Assembly: GCF_019444005.1 (NCBI RefSeq)
Contig: NZ_CP049304.1
Location: forward strand, 930,001 to 994,000
Direction: 5' to 3'
Source of the DNA: Liquorilactobacillus nagelii DSM 13675
Lineage (GTDB): Bacteria > Bacillota > Bacilli > Lactobacillales > Lactobacillaceae
Length of the DNA stretch: 64,000 nt
Shown: one piece after another, positions 51,695 through 61,302 of the stretch
How the letters are laid out: every line of letters starts with the position of its first letter
Numbering within the stretch: position 1 is the first letter of the stretch
The notes under the pieces: generated by a model
What the model saw: only the letters and a program-made list of their open reading frames with translations
The model's database searches: none
What the model was told of the DNA's origin: nothing
Position numbers and translations under genes: made by a program

Positions 51695-54328
51695 TCATTT
51701 TTTTATCTTCAAGCTTATCAAGTCAAAACTTTCTACACTTCCTGAATAGTCTTGACTTTGATCACAAGCATTGACAACTTCTGCATTATTTGGAATTCTA
51801 TAAGCTATCTTTTTCTTGGTCGGGTTAAATAACCTAACGATCATTGCATCAGCATCAAAATAATCTGGATAACAGGCGCTAACACATAAATCAGTTTTTT
51901 CATTAAATAAGCTTAATTCCTTTGGAAGATCAGTTTGAGGTAGTAAATCATCCTGCAATTTATTGTCTAAACGATTAGCAAACAAGTTTAAATCCTGCAA
52001 TTGATAAGCTAAAGCTGAGCTTTTCAATAAGTAGCTCTGATTTGCAATTTTTTTCGAATCAAAACACTTATAAATTCGAATATCAAAATTATATTCATGT
52101 TTACCGAGATATTCAGCTTGTGGAGTTGGAATTAATGGATGACCCACATTTGTTGTATCTCCTGAAGCTCTGCCTGGTCGATTTAGAAGGTTGGGTTTGC
52201 CAAGCTGACTAGTAGTTGCTAGTAATGTAAATTTCAATTTTTGCTCATCTTGTTCAAATTCTTTAACATCAGTCGAATATACAGTAAATGTTTTACTTTC
52301 ATCAGATAAAGAAACATTATTGTCTAGCGGCCAAACATTAACTGGTTTTTCACTATATTTATTTTGCCAATTTTTTTCTTTTTGAGGTACATGTTTATTA
52401 AAACCATACGGAACTGAGCTAACTGCCAAATTATTATTAATACCAGTTTTAACAACCAACCTCAGACGGTGGTCTTTTATTTGATTATTAACTTTAACTT
52501 TCAGAGTAATATTTTCCTGAGCATCGAGCGTAATTATTAATTGATAAGCTAATTTGCCAGTCTTCTTCTTCTTTGGCTGTTCCAAATCATATGCCAATAT
52601 TGCATCACCCAAAAGTTCCATTTGCTGCAAACCATGTTTAGTTTTTGTTACATTTGCCTGATTAAAATGTAATTTCAAAACTTTACTGTTAGCTAACGGT
52701 GAATAGTCATAAGTATCACCATCATTTTCTTGATCTTCTAAGTAAAGAAAATCAGTTATTGTGTAGTTACCAATTACTAAAGAAACTGTTTCATCTTCAA
52801 ATTTCAATGTTATATTATTACTAGAAATTGCGTTTTCACTTGAAGTATTTGTAATCGAAAGCTTATCTACTTGTTTGGCTTCATGAAAATTCAATATTTG
52901 ATAACTCAATGGGGGTAAAATTTTCTTTATCAAATACTCACTGCAGAAGTATCCTGGTTCAGTAACATAGTGATTTCCATCACTACTTTGTAGGAGAATA
53001 TCTGAGCGTGATTTTATATATTTTTGCTTTAATAAAACGGTTTCATTAGTATTCTCAAACTCAACATATTGATCCGATGTAAAGACTTTTATCTTATGAT
53101 ATCCTTCATTTTCTTTTAACGCTGGATTAATCAGCAAAACCTGATTTGATTTCAAATGCAATTTCAATGCTAAAAGTCGTTGAATTGTATTAATAATACC
53201 ATCAGCCAATTCATTGCCTTCTTTGATTCGGTGTTGAATGTCTTCAGCCACTTCATCATTAATACTACCAGCTAGACTATCATGGGCTTGACTCTCTAAA
53301 ACCTTTTTCCAAGCCTCAATCAACAAGTTATTACTTAAATTAATCCCACAAGTTTGACCAACTACAAAAAGTGGTTCTACTTGATAAAGTAATTTATTTT
53401 CAAGTCTTAAAATTGCTAATTTCAGTGGCATTCGACTTGAACCACAAGTTCGATGAATTCGAGAAAAAACAGGATCTAGCAATTCGCCAGAATAGTCCGG
53501 TAAATCACACTTTTTTACTTGATCTACAAATTGTGAAAAACTACTTGTCTGATATTCATATTTACCAATTTGATTGATTTGAGTTATTTTTTTAGAAAAA
53601 TCATGAATAATTGCCATTTGGTCATTTCCTGTTGGTATCAAGACTTTTGAAAAATTATCCGGTAAGAATTTTTTAATAAAGTCAACAGCCGGATCAAGCT
53701 TTTTCGCAACATAACCTTTATTGGGAGCTAACAACATTCCGGTTCCATACCCTTGCGGCATGTTAATTGCAGTTACATGACGATCATTCGCTAAACCATA
53801 CCAATTAAAATATAGACTCTTGGTTTTGGCTGGATCAATACCACGCCAAAAGACAAAACTTTTTATTCCCAATTCAGAAATAATAAGTGGCATTTGACAA
53901 TTAAAGCCGAAAGTATCTGGTAAATAACCAATATCCATAACTGGCCCATACTTTTTGGCCATCAATTTTCCAATAATTCCATTACGTAATAATGATTCTC
54001 CTTGTGTATGCAACGCATCGGGCTGCGTAAACCAAGGACCAATCAATAATCTTTTTTCATTAACCAATTTTCGAATAGTCGAAATTTTCTCCGGATATAA
54101 AGTAAGATAGTCATCTAAAATTGACAATTGTCCGTCTAAAGTAAATGAAACTTCTGAATGTTTCTCTAACTCATCAATCACATCCGTGAATAGTAAATCG
54201 CTAAGTACCAATGAATCTTGGTGCGAAAAATACCATTCCCGATCCCAATGTGTATGATTTACCAAATAAACTTTTGTTTGATTAACTTTCCCACTCGTCT
54301 TCTGAGAAATAGTTTCCAATTGTTTCAT
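51695..54328 (-). CDS. mngB: Alpha-mannosidase, GH38 (MngB-like)
   Basis: 877 residues from ATG 54328, preceded by GGAGG; the longer frame to 54364 lacks a ribosome binding site. GH38 active-site blocks: VNHTHWDREWYFSHQDS (zinc His27, Asp29), then GYLPDTFGFNCQMPLIISEL containing the nucleophile Asp, and FSRIHRTCGSSRMPLKL (a further His ligand region). No signal peptide, so cytoplasmic. In E. coli MngB cleaves 6-phosphomannosyl-glycerate imported by a PTS; the upstream fructose-type PTS here makes a phosphorylated alpha-mannoside the likely substrate. It overlaps the EIIC gene by 47 bp. Confidence 0.92.
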   Translation of the reverse strand: MKQLETISQKTSGKVNQTKVYLVNHTHWDREWYFSHQDSLVLSDLLFTDVIDELEKHSEVSFTLDGQLSILDDYLTLYPEKISTIRKLVNEKRLLIGPWFTQPDALHTQGESLLRNGIIGKLMAKKYGPVMDIGYLPDTFGFNCQMPLIISELGIKSFVFWRGIDPAKTKSLYFNWYGLANDRHVTAINMPQGYGTGMLLAPNKGYVAKKLDPAVDFIKKFLPDNFSKVLIPTGNDQMAIIHDFSKKITQINQIGKYEYQTSSFSQFVDQVKKCDLPDYSGELLDPVFSRIHRTCGSSRMPLKLAILRLENKLLYQVEPLFVVGQTCGINLSNNLLIEAWKKVLESQAHDSLAGSINDEVAEDIQHRIKEGNELADGIINTIQRLLALKLHLKSNQVLLINPALKENEGYHKIKVFTSDQYVEFENTNETVLLKQKYIKSRSDILLQSSDGNHYVTEPGYFCSEYLIKKILPPLSYQILNFHEAKQVDKLSITNTSSENAISSNNITLKFEDETVSLVIGNYTITDFLYLEDQENDGDTYDYSPLANSKVLKLHFNQANVTKTKHGLQQMELLGDAILAYDLEQPKKKKTGKLAYQLIITLDAQENITLKVKVNNQIKDHRLRLVVKTGINNNLAVSSVPYGFNKHVPQKEKNWQNKYSEKPVNVWPLDNNVSLSDESKTFTVYSTDVKEFEQDEQKLKFTLLATTSQLGKPNLLNRPGRASGDTTNVGHPLIPTPQAEYLGKHEYNFDIRIYKCFDSKKIANQSYLLKSSALAYQLQDLNLFANRLDNKLQDDLLPQTDLPKELSLFNEKTDLCVSACYPDYFDADAMIVRLFNPTKKKIAYRIPNNAEVVNACDQSQDYSGSVESFDLISLKIKK

Positions 54329-55406
54329 CGTTTTCCTCCAAATGTTCATTTGACTCCACCACAACGATTCTACGGAACAACAAAGTCAATCCGGTTACAA
54401 TCAAAGTTCCAACTGCTATAGCGAAAATATAAATCCACCATTTTTCCACAGCTAACCAACCATAAAAGCCAGAAATTGGCGCACGATTAACGGCTCCTAG
54501 TCCAACAGCTAAAGAGCTTCCAACTGCTGACCCAATCACATTAGCCGGAATTACTTTCAATGGTGATTCAACAGCAAACGGAATTGCACCTTCACTAACT
54601 CCAATTAATCCCATAACTACAGCTGCATTACCAGCTTCTTGTAACTCGGAATTAAATTTTTTCTTACTAATTATTGTTGCAAGCCCTAACCCTAACGGGG
54701 GAATAATGATTGCTACCTGTGCAGCTGTATTAGGATCATATACACCACTTGTTAAAAGAGCCATAGCCGTAGTAACTGCAGCTTTGTTAACCGGACCTCC
54801 AAGGTCAAATCCAACCATACCACCTACAATTGCTGCTAATAAAATCCGGTTTGTTCCAGTCATTCCCTTTAACCAAGCTGATAAACCAGTGTTAAGATCT
54901 GCAAATGGCACACCAATTACATACTGAATTAGTATCAGAGTTATTAATGAACCTAAAACTGGAACAATAAACACTGGTAAAACTGACTCTGCTGATTTAG
55001 GTAAATGGATATATTTAATCATTAATTTAACAGCATATCCAGCAATCAGGCCGGAAGCTAATGCTCCTAAAAAACCAGCATTCATGTTAGCTACCAAAGT
55101 TCCACCAATAATTCCGGGAGCAATTCCACCTTTGTCAGCAACAGAATACGCAATAAATGCTGAAATAATAGGAAACATTAACCCCAGAGCAATACTTCCC
55201 CAACCGTCATCTGTATGCAGAAACTGAATTATTAAATTTGCGTTATTGGCCCACTTATCATCCCAAATATCTGAGATCCCATAGAAGGATGCTCCTACTC
55301 GACTAATTGCCATTAAAACGGCGCCTGCAATTACAACTGGTATCATATAAGAGATACCTGTCATAATGTTTTGCTCTATAGTTTTACCTATCTTTTTTAC
55401 ATTCAT
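54282..55406 (-). CDS. PTS fructose-family EIIC component (alpha-mannoside-specific by context)
   Basis: 374 residues from ATG 55406, with AAGGATG upstream. About eight to ten membrane helices, with EIIC-Fru motifs: TGISYMIPVVIAGAVLMAIS at the start, FLGALASGLIAGYAVKLMIK, GFDLGGPVNKAAVTTAMALL and GVSEGAIPFAVESPLKVIPA. Transports and positions the sugar for phosphorylation by EIIB. In E. coli the mannosylglycerate transporter is one EIIABC chain; here A, B and C are separate genes. Ends with an acidic tail (NEHLEENDETIGNYFSEDEW). Confidence 0.9.
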   Translation of the reverse strand: MNVKKIGKTIEQNIMTGISYMIPVVIAGAVLMAISRVGASFYGISDIWDDKWANNANLIIQFLHTDDGWGSIALGLMFPIISAFIAYSVADKGGIAPGIIGGTLVANMNAGFLGALASGLIAGYAVKLMIKYIHLPKSAESVLPVFIVPVLGSLITLILIQYVIGVPFADLNTGLSAWLKGMTGTNRILLAAIVGGMVGFDLGGPVNKAAVTTAMALLTSGVYDPNTAAQVAIIIPPLGLGLATIISKKKFNSELQEAGNAAVVMGLIGVSEGAIPFAVESPLKVIPANVIGSAVGSSLAVGLGAVNRAPISGFYGWLAVEKWWIYIFAIAVGTLIVTGLTLLFRRIVVVESNEHLEENDETIGNYFSEDEWES

Positions 55407-55427
55407 AAATATCACATCCTTATAAGG

Positions 55428-55745
55428 TTATTTATCAGCTAGCTCTAAAGCTTTTTTTATAACTTCTTTAGCATTTTTTATTGGTTCACTCACTCCCACC
55501 TGTAAAACTTTTTTAGCAGCAAATCTTTCTGAATCACGAACCTTTGTATCAGTTGCAAAAATTACTGCCTCACCAATCGATACATCCTTACTTGTTAAAC
55601 GATTTCCAATTCCTGTGGCCCCCTGAGTCTCAACTTTCATCAAAACTCCCATCTCTTTTGCGGACTTGATTAAAGCCTTCTCCGCCATATAAGTATGAGC
55701 AACACCCGTAGCACAGGCTGTAACTGCAATTAATTTTCTTTTCAT
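55428..55745 (-). CDS. PTS fructose-family EIIB component
   Basis: 105 residues. KLIAVTACATGVAHTYMAEK carries the phosphorylated Cys (about residue 11) in the ACATGVAHTYMA signature of EIIB-Fru, and KVETQGATGIGNRLTSKDVS is the second conserved block. It accepts phosphate from EIIA and passes it to the sugar bound by EIIC, encoded 21 bp downstream. It lies 1 bp after the EIIA stop. Confidence 0.92.
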   Translation of the reverse strand: MKRKLIAVTACATGVAHTYMAEKALIKSAKEMGVLMKVETQGATGIGNRLTSKDVSIGEAVIFATDTKVRDSERFAAKKVLQVGVSEPIKNAKEVIKKALELADK

Positions 55746-55746
55746 T

Positions 55747-56202
55747 TTAATCGACTCCTTCTTTAAAAATATTTAGTAATTCAATTTTTGACTTGGATTT
55801 TTCTAGCCGTCTTCGAATTTCATCATCCATTAACAATCCAGCTAATTCTGAAAGGAGTTTCAAATGCTCTTGATCGCCTGCAGCAGGAATTGCTAATAAA
55901 AATACATAGCTAACAGGTTTATCATCCAAAGAATGCCACTCAATGGGAGTATTTAATTTAGCAATTATAACTGAAGATTTTTTTACTGTTTTTGACTGTC
56001 CATGCGGAATAGCAATTCCATCTCCAATTCCTGTTGTCCCATCTTTTTCTCGTTTTAAAACAGAACTCACGTATGCTGTTTTTTCCTGAATAATACCATT
56101 CTGCTTATATATATCAGCTAATTTATTGATTACATCCTTTTTACTATCAGCTGCTAAATTGTATGAGATTAATTCTGGTTCTATTACTTGTGATATACTC
56201 AT
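55747..56202 (-). CDS. PTS fructose/mannitol-family EIIA component
   Basis: 151 residues. GTTGIGDGIAIPHGQSKTVK contains the active-site His (about residue 67, IPHG) of the EIIA-Fru/Ntr family. DDEIRRRLEKSKSKIELLNI forms the C-terminal helix. Receives phosphate from HPr. The start overlaps the regulator gene stop by 4 bp, which means tight coupling between regulator and PTS synthesis. First PTS gene of the operon. Confidence 0.92.
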   Translation of the reverse strand: MSISQVIEPELISYNLAADSKKDVINKLADIYKQNGIIQEKTAYVSSVLKREKDGTTGIGDGIAIPHGQSKTVKKSSVIIAKLNTPIEWHSLDDKPVSYVFLLAIPAAGDQEHLKLLSELAGLLMDDEIRRRLEKSKSKIELLNIFKEGVD

Positions 56203-58121
56203 TTCTTCATCAACCCCTTTAAATATTGAAACAATTTATTTGAATTAGTAAAACTAGTTAATTTCCTTAATTGTTTTTCATCACTCAATATGCCGTATAA
56301 TTTATCAAAAATCAGTTCAACTTCCTTTGGAGTAAAGTTTTTAGTAATTGCTAGAAAGAATATGACCGAGACTGTTTGATTTCCCCATTTAAGTGCTGGT
56401 TCTAAGGTACAGACAGCAATTGAAGGCTCAATAATTAATTCCGGTGAAGCGTGCGGTGTAGCATAATTTTCAAAACTAGTAAATGATAAATTCTCTCTTG
56501 AAAAAGCCGCTTCAGTTATACCCGGTTTAGCAACGTTTTGCCTTATCAACTGTTGTGTTATCCAACGAAGACTGTTTTTCCAATTATCAAAGGACTGATG
56601 ACACCAAATCAAATCAGAACTTATAATTTGAGATGGATCAAAATTTCTTTGTTGGCTTTGTTTAATGTCTTTGAGGGACTGATTAACAAAATTAACATCA
56701 TTCGACTGAAACAATGGTGAAACAGTTACTGTTGGAACACTTGAGCTATGAATCTCAATAGTACTAATAATTAGATCCGCATCTTGAGATTCTTGTTCTT
56801 GTAATTCAGCTAATGAATAAATTCCCTGAATTTTCACTTCTGGAAATTCAGATCTAATCTTAGCTGCTAAAAGTTGGGCTGAACCTAACCCCGTACTACA
56901 TACAACTATGACTCTTAGTCGATCATCATCTTGATGACATCTTTCAAGATATGCTTGAAGATGTAAGGCTAAGTAAGCCACTTCATCATCATTTAAGGAT
57001 ATATTTTCTTTTTTTTCATAAAATTGAGCAATTTGAAGCCCTTGGTCAAATGCAGCTGGATAATTTTGCTTAATTTGGTGAGTAAATGGATTTGCAATTG
57101 AAACACCAAATTGTAGTCTTTTAATGGCCGATTTAAGATGTACCGCAAGACCACGTAATAAATTTCCATCATAGCCTGAACTCTTTAAAAGCCACTTCAA
57201 TTCGGCATAAGTTGTATCATTCTTTGAAATATCTTTTAAATTGATTCCGCCTGAATCAGCAGCAATCAAGTGTAATTGCAAATACTTAACCTCCGCTAAT
57301 GGTAACTGAATGCAAAAATGTTTTTCAATCATTGCAGCTAACCGTTTGGCTGCAGGTAATTTTTGTTGATTCATTCCTTGCATTATTGGCAATCCATCAA
57401 TCATTTTCCCCGACTTGATTCGTTGAATAGCAATTGCCAAATGAACCACAAGAGATTGAAACTCATAATCATTTAATGGTGTAGTTGTCTGTTCTACAAA
57501 TTGCTCGACAATCTTCAAAACCTGTAAAACAATTTCATTATCTAACAGAGAATTAACAGTCAAATTATGATAAACTATTTCATTCTCATGATTAACTGAC
57601 CACTGTTCACCCCAAAACCTATTTAACAATCTAAAAATTAATTTGCGTCTTTGCTTTTCATCGGCAATAATTTTTATACCCTTGCCTGACTTACGATCCA
57701 ACTTCACTCCAAACGAATTTATATACTTTTCTATTTGATCAATATTTTTTTCTATTATTCTTGGGCTAATAAAAAGCTGTGCCGACAAATTAGCAATAGT
57801 TACATAATGATTTGTTTCAACTAAACTTGTTAAAATGTAAATAAATCTTTGATTGTCATTATTAGGAACATCACTTTTCTCGCTGAGAGTTAATAAAAGG
57901 CTTTTGATCTTTTGAGTATCTCCATCTAATTCAATGCCAATTCCCGGTTTTTTTATCAGATTAATTTTATGTTCACTTAATAAATTTGCAAGTGTCTTCA
58001 AGTCTTGATAAATTGTTTTACTAGAAACATTTAACTGCACTGCCAAGTTTTCCGCTGTAGTGTTTTTAATTTTAATCAAATATTTTAAAATTTTTAATTG
58101 ACGTGAACTTAACTCGTTCAT
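56199..58121 (-). CDS. PRD-containing transcriptional activator, MtlR/BglG type, of the alpha-mannoside operon
   Basis: 640 residues from ATG 58121, with AAAGGAGG upstream. Domains in order: an N-terminal helix-turn-helix (LSSRQLKILKYLIKIKNTTA), a second (ANLSAQLFISPRIIEKNIDQ), two PRD modules (conserved His in VVHLAIAIQRI and LQLHLIAA, then YLALHLQAYLERCH), an EIIB-like domain (VIVVCSTGLGSAQLLAAKI with Cys) and a C-terminal EIIA-like domain (FENYATPHASPELI). Phosphorylation by HPr and the PTS EIIs switches such proteins on or off. It is the first gene of the operon and probably activates it. Confidence 0.9.
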   Translation of the reverse strand: MNELSSRQLKILKYLIKIKNTTAENLAVQLNVSSKTIYQDLKTLANLLSEHKINLIKKPGIGIELDGDTQKIKSLLLTLSEKSDVPNNDNQRFIYILTSLVETNHYVTIANLSAQLFISPRIIEKNIDQIEKYINSFGVKLDRKSGKGIKIIADEKQRRKLIFRLLNRFWGEQWSVNHENEIVYHNLTVNSLLDNEIVLQVLKIVEQFVEQTTTPLNDYEFQSLVVHLAIAIQRIKSGKMIDGLPIMQGMNQQKLPAAKRLAAMIEKHFCIQLPLAEVKYLQLHLIAADSGGINLKDISKNDTTYAELKWLLKSSGYDGNLLRGLAVHLKSAIKRLQFGVSIANPFTHQIKQNYPAAFDQGLQIAQFYEKKENISLNDDEVAYLALHLQAYLERCHQDDDRLRVIVVCSTGLGSAQLLAAKIRSEFPEVKIQGIYSLAELQEQESQDADLIISTIEIHSSSVPTVTVSPLFQSNDVNFVNQSLKDIKQSQQRNFDPSQIISSDLIWCHQSFDNWKNSLRWITQQLIRQNVAKPGITEAAFSRENLSFTSFENYATPHASPELIIEPSIAVCTLEPALKWGNQTVSVIFFLAITKNFTPKEVELIFDKLYGILSDEKQLRKLTSFTNSNKLFQYLKGLMKK

Positions 58122-58149
58122 AACGTTTAACCTCCTTTCTTCATCTTTT

Positions 58150-58204
58150 ATTATATGAATCAATTCAAGCGCTTACAATTAACTGATTTTCCAGAACGTT
58201 CTGG
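58150..58204 (-). promoter_or_regulatory. Promoter, cre-like box and palindrome of the alpha-mannoside operon
   Basis: TTGTAA (58178-58173) and TATAAT (58155-58150) are 17 bp apart on the minus strand. TGTAAGCGCTTGAA (58177-58164) fits the cre consensus at all fixed positions but one and lies between the two boxes. A perfect 14-bp palindrome CCAGAACGTTCTGG (58191-58204) sits ~13 bp upstream of the -35, where an activator such as the PRD regulator could bind. Confidence 0.7.
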
Positions 58205-58336
58205 AAGTTCGCGATATCCGTTACAGGAGTTATTAATGAGCATTAAATTTATAATAAATGATAAGGGTCACTTTCTCTCACACAAACATACGTACAGTTC
58301 CGCATATGTTGAATTTATTGGAGAGTCTGGATAGTC

Positions 58337-58860
58337 TAGAGTTAGTACAAAAAGGCTTCAGCGATTAAACAATTAGGTATCCGATCCATTACACGCAAGA
58401 AATGGCGGCCAGTTACCATTAAAAAAGAGACAATGCAGGAGCAACCTAACCTCCTTAAACAGGATTTCTCAACTAATGAAATTAATCAAAAAATGATTAA
58501 TTTCTTTTTTTCATGCAACTTAAAAAAAGAACTCATTTATCAATGCCCAGTCTATCCCCTTTTGAGTCAGCAAAAGCTAGCTTACTTGACTATGTCTTTC
58601 ACTTTTACAATCGTCAACGGATTCACTCCGGTATTGATTATTTAACGCCTTTTGAAATGAAAATGGAGATAAAGTCAAAACAAATACCTGCTTAACATAA
58701 TTGTTAACGTGGCAAATTTAACTGAGAGCAAATAACTTTTTAGCCGCGACTCAGACAAATATTAAAACGTTTTTGTTTTTAATGCTTGTTTGAACCACGG
58801 AACTGGTTTTGATTTAAAAAATCTCTCACAAAATGTGGCTCAAATATTGACTTCGTTCCA
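58337..58860 (+). mobile_element. Internally deleted IS3 remnant
   Basis: About 520 bases that follow the IS at 39882-41062 but keep only parts. A degenerate left tip (TAGAGTTAGTACAAAA) joins orfB sequence encoding KQLGI and QEQPNLLKQDFST, then jumps to KKELIYQCPVYP and FYNRQRIHSGIDYLTPFEMK. The orfB-side end is kept, with CTCTCACAAAATGTGG and terminal CGTTCCA. Frames are broken by deletions. It lies between the alpha-mannoside operon promoter and the allose operon, in the opposite orientation to the 39.9-kb copy. Confidence 0.85.
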
Positions 58861-58924
58861 GTTGGTTATATTCACAATGCACTTTCACCTCCGAATATTC
58901 ACCACACTAAGAGCAACGAAAAAA

Positions 58925-58950
58925 GCTATCCATTCAAAAGAATAGACAGC
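58925..58950 (-). terminator. Terminator of the allose-type operon
   Basis: GCTATCCATTC pairs with GAATAGACAGC through two G-U pairs over a 4-base loop, followed on the minus strand by TTTTTTC. It is ~135 bp after the LacI gene stop. Confidence 0.65.
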
Positions 58951-59086
58951 CTTAATAATCTAGCTATGCCAATATTAATTGCAAATTAAACAATTTAATT
59001 TATTCGTACTACTTGAAAACGAGTCAAAATTATCTATTTTAATTACAGTAATAAAAATTATTTTTTCTTTTGTACTTTCCTAATAA

Positions 59087-60100
59087 TCACAGTGTGCCTC
59101 TGTCAATAAGCTCCACTTCAATTTTTTTGTATCTATTTTTCAACTGTTTGCCTTGTAAGCTGCTAATTAAAATCTCAACAGCTTCTTCTGAAATAGATTG
59201 AATGTTTTGCCTAATAGTTGTCAATTCGGGAGAACAATATCTCGCAATAGGTGCATCATCAAATCCTACAATTCTGACATCATTCGGAACATTTAAATTT
59301 ATACTCTTGGCAGCTAGTAAAATATCTACTGCCAGTGTGTCACTCGTTGCAAAAATTCCCAGCGGCCCCTGCCTTTTATTAAGTAAACTTCTTAGGTATT
59401 TCCTAATTTTAAATCTCGTTTTATCAACATCCAATGTTTGTTCAAGGGAAATTAGCGACAAATTATCTTCTATTAAGGAATTTTCTTTTAAAGTATCTCT
59501 GAACCCCTTGATTCTTTCCTTTATCGGTGAAGAGTCAGATTCATACATAAAGAGGCTCGGAACCGTGCCTTTTTTAATTAGTTCTTGGGTAGCAATTCTA
59601 GCTCCACTATAATGATTTGATCCAACATAACAATATTTTTGAATGTCCTCAGGCTCTCTGTCGATGCAAACAACGTGTTTAAAATTAGAAATTTGGTTAT
59701 CTTCAAAAGTTTGACTGCCGGAAATTACAATTAAACCATCAACTTGCTGAGACTTTAATTTTTTTAAATACTGACCTTCCCTTTTACTATCAATTGAAGT
59801 ATCACAAATGACGGTAATAAAACCATTAGAAAATAAAATCTTTTCAATGTTTTCTACTAAGTTGGAAAAAAAAGAATTATTCAAGTTAGGCGTAATAATC
59901 CCAATTGTATTTGATTGCTGTAATCGTAAAGCTCTCGCAAAACTATTTCTTTCATAGTGATATTTTTCGACAATTTGCAAAATTTTTTTTCTGTTTTGTT
60001 CAGAAACTCTGCCCTTATTGTTAATAACTTTCGAAACAGTCGAAATAGAAAATCCGCTTATTTTTGCGATATCTTTAATTGAATTTACTTTCTTTTCCAT
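59087..60100 (-). CDS. LacI-family repressor of the rpe-rpiB/PTS locus
   Basis: 337 residues from ATG 60100 (TTGGTG upstream; GTG 60112 is the longer alternative). Helix-turn-helix SIKDIAKISGFSISTVSKVI (residues 7-26), hinge YHYERNSFARALRLQQ, sensor domain IGIITPNLNNSFFSNLVENI, IFATSDTLAVDILLA, IVGFDDAPIARYCSPELTTI. It is the third gene of the epimerase-isomerase operon. Two near-identical operators, TGAGAAAACGTTTT, lie in the divergent region in front of the operon and the PTS gene; these are its probable sites. Confidence 0.88.
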   Translation of the reverse strand: MEKKVNSIKDIAKISGFSISTVSKVINNKGRVSEQNRKKILQIVEKYHYERNSFARALRLQQSNTIGIITPNLNNSFFSNLVENIEKILFSNGFITVICDTSIDSKREGQYLKKLKSQQVDGLIVISGSQTFEDNQISNFKHVVCIDREPEDIQKYCYVGSNHYSGARIATQELIKKGTVPSLFMYESDSSPIKERIKGFRDTLKENSLIEDNLSLISLEQTLDVDKTRFKIRKYLRSLLNKRQGPLGIFATSDTLAVDILLAAKSINLNVPNDVRIVGFDDAPIARYCSPELTTIRQNIQSISEEAVEILISSLQGKQLKNRYKKIEVELIDRGTL

Positions 60101-60113
60101 AAAAAACACCAAC

Positions 60114-60626
60114 TTAATTGATATTGTCTTGATACTTTTTATCCTTTGAATTAAGGATCAATTTAAACTTTTCATCATTTCTTTCATCTTCAGCACCTAA
60201 CTCGTCAATCCTTCTTTGATGACGTCCACCTTCAAATTGAGCATCAAGCCAGGACTTAACAATCATTTTTGCTAACTCAACTCCTACCACTCGAGAACCC
60301 ATTGATAATACATTAGTGTTATTATGACGTCTAGAAAATGCAGCTGAGTAAGGCTCACTTACCATTGCCGCTCGAATGCCAGGAACTTTATTAGCCGCTA
60401 AGCCAATTCCGATACCAGTTCCACACATTACAATTCCCAAATCATAGTTACCTTTAGCTACTTCTTCAGCCACTTTTTTCCCGTAGATTGGATAATCTGT
60501 GCGTTGCTTTTCGAAGGCACCGAAATCGTGGACCTCATATCCAAGATCCTTTACATACTCTATAATAGCAGGTTTTAATTCTAATCCAACATGATCTGAT
60601 CCAAAAGCAATTTTTTTCTTGTTCAT
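60114..60626 (-). CDS. RpiB-family sugar-phosphate isomerase (ribose-5-P or allose-6-P)
   Basis: 170 residues of the RpiB/LacAB family. KIAFGSDHVGLELKPAIIEY at the N-terminus, GIVMCGTGIGIGLAANKVPG with the catalytic Cys and the anion-binding loop, and SRRHNNTNVLSMGSRVVGVE are diagnostic. Members isomerise ribose-5-phosphate; some also act on allose-6-phosphate. Its ATG overlaps the epimerase stop by one base (TAATG). With the epimerase and a divergent hexose-type PTS, conversion of allose-6-phosphate to allulose-6-phosphate is the best inference. Confidence 0.88.
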   Translation of the reverse strand: MNKKKIAFGSDHVGLELKPAIIEYVKDLGYEVHDFGAFEKQRTDYPIYGKKVAEEVAKGNYDLGIVMCGTGIGIGLAANKVPGIRAAMVSEPYSAAFSRRHNNTNVLSMGSRVVGVELAKMIVKSWLDAQFEGGRHQRRIDELGAEDERNDEKFKLILNSKDKKYQDNIN

Positions 60627-61279
60627 TAACCCAAGCTCCTTAACTTTTTTACAATTTGTGAATATGATTCTTCTTTTCCAAACAGTGTAGAAGACCCTAA
60701 GATAAACCCATCGACTCCAATTCTTGACAGAGATTCAACTTTTTCTGGTGAAATTGCACCATCAACAAAAACATTGTATTGATATTTGTCTTTTAAAGAA
60801 CAAAGCTCTTTTATTTTTGGTAATGTATAATTTAAAAATGGTTCCCCACTAAAACCTGGATTAACTGTCATTATTAAAATGTTGTCAACAGAAATCAATA
60901 ATTCTTTAACATAGGGTATTGAAATATTGGGACTAATCGCAATTCCGGCCTTCATTCCAGAACTTTTAATTTTACTAATCAATGATGTTGAAATATTTGC
61001 AGTTTCTGGATGGAAATAAATCAAATTAGCACCCAATCGCTTGAATAAATCAATATATTTTTCTGGATATTTTACCATCAAATGTACATCCATTGGTTTT
61101 TTCGTTAAACTTCTAACTGCCGCAAAATCTTCTACCCCCAGTGCAAGATTTGGCACATAGATTCCATCCATAATATCCATGTGAAATAAATCAATTCCTG
61201 CATCATCCAAAGATAAAACTTCACTACGTAGTTTTGTGAAATCAGCGCACATAAGTGATGGACAAAGTAATTTTTCCAT
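60626..61279 (-). CDS. Ribulose-phosphate 3-epimerase family (probably allulose-6-phosphate 3-epimerase)
   Basis: 217 residues from ATG 61279, chosen for GGGAGGTGG upstream; the open frame continues to 61330 through the operator. Rpe-family marks: CPSLMCADFTKLRSEV, DLFHMDIMDGIYVPNLALG, MDVHLMVKYPEKYI, LIMTVNPGFSGEPF and YNVFVDGAISPE, with metal-binding His and Asp residues in the (beta/alpha)8 barrel. The family includes Rpe and AlsE; the context of RpiB, LacI and a divergent PTS favours AlsE-type, converting allulose-6-phosphate to fructose-6-phosphate. First gene of the operon. Confidence 0.87.
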   Translation of the reverse strand: MEKLLCPSLMCADFTKLRSEVLSLDDAGIDLFHMDIMDGIYVPNLALGVEDFAAVRSLTKKPMDVHLMVKYPEKYIDLFKRLGANLIYFHPETANISTSLISKIKSSGMKAGIAISPNISIPYVKELLISVDNILIMTVNPGFSGEPFLNYTLPKIKELCSLKDKYQYNVFVDGAISPEKVESLSRIGVDGFILGSSTLFGKEESYSQIVKKLRSLG

Positions 61280-61302
61280 AAACTCCACCTCCCAAAATTT
61301 TT

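Noticed and set aside
58433..58695. Two short overlapping open frames with plausible protein sequence
   Set aside because: Both are pieces of the decayed IS3 orfB in different frames, not independent genes.
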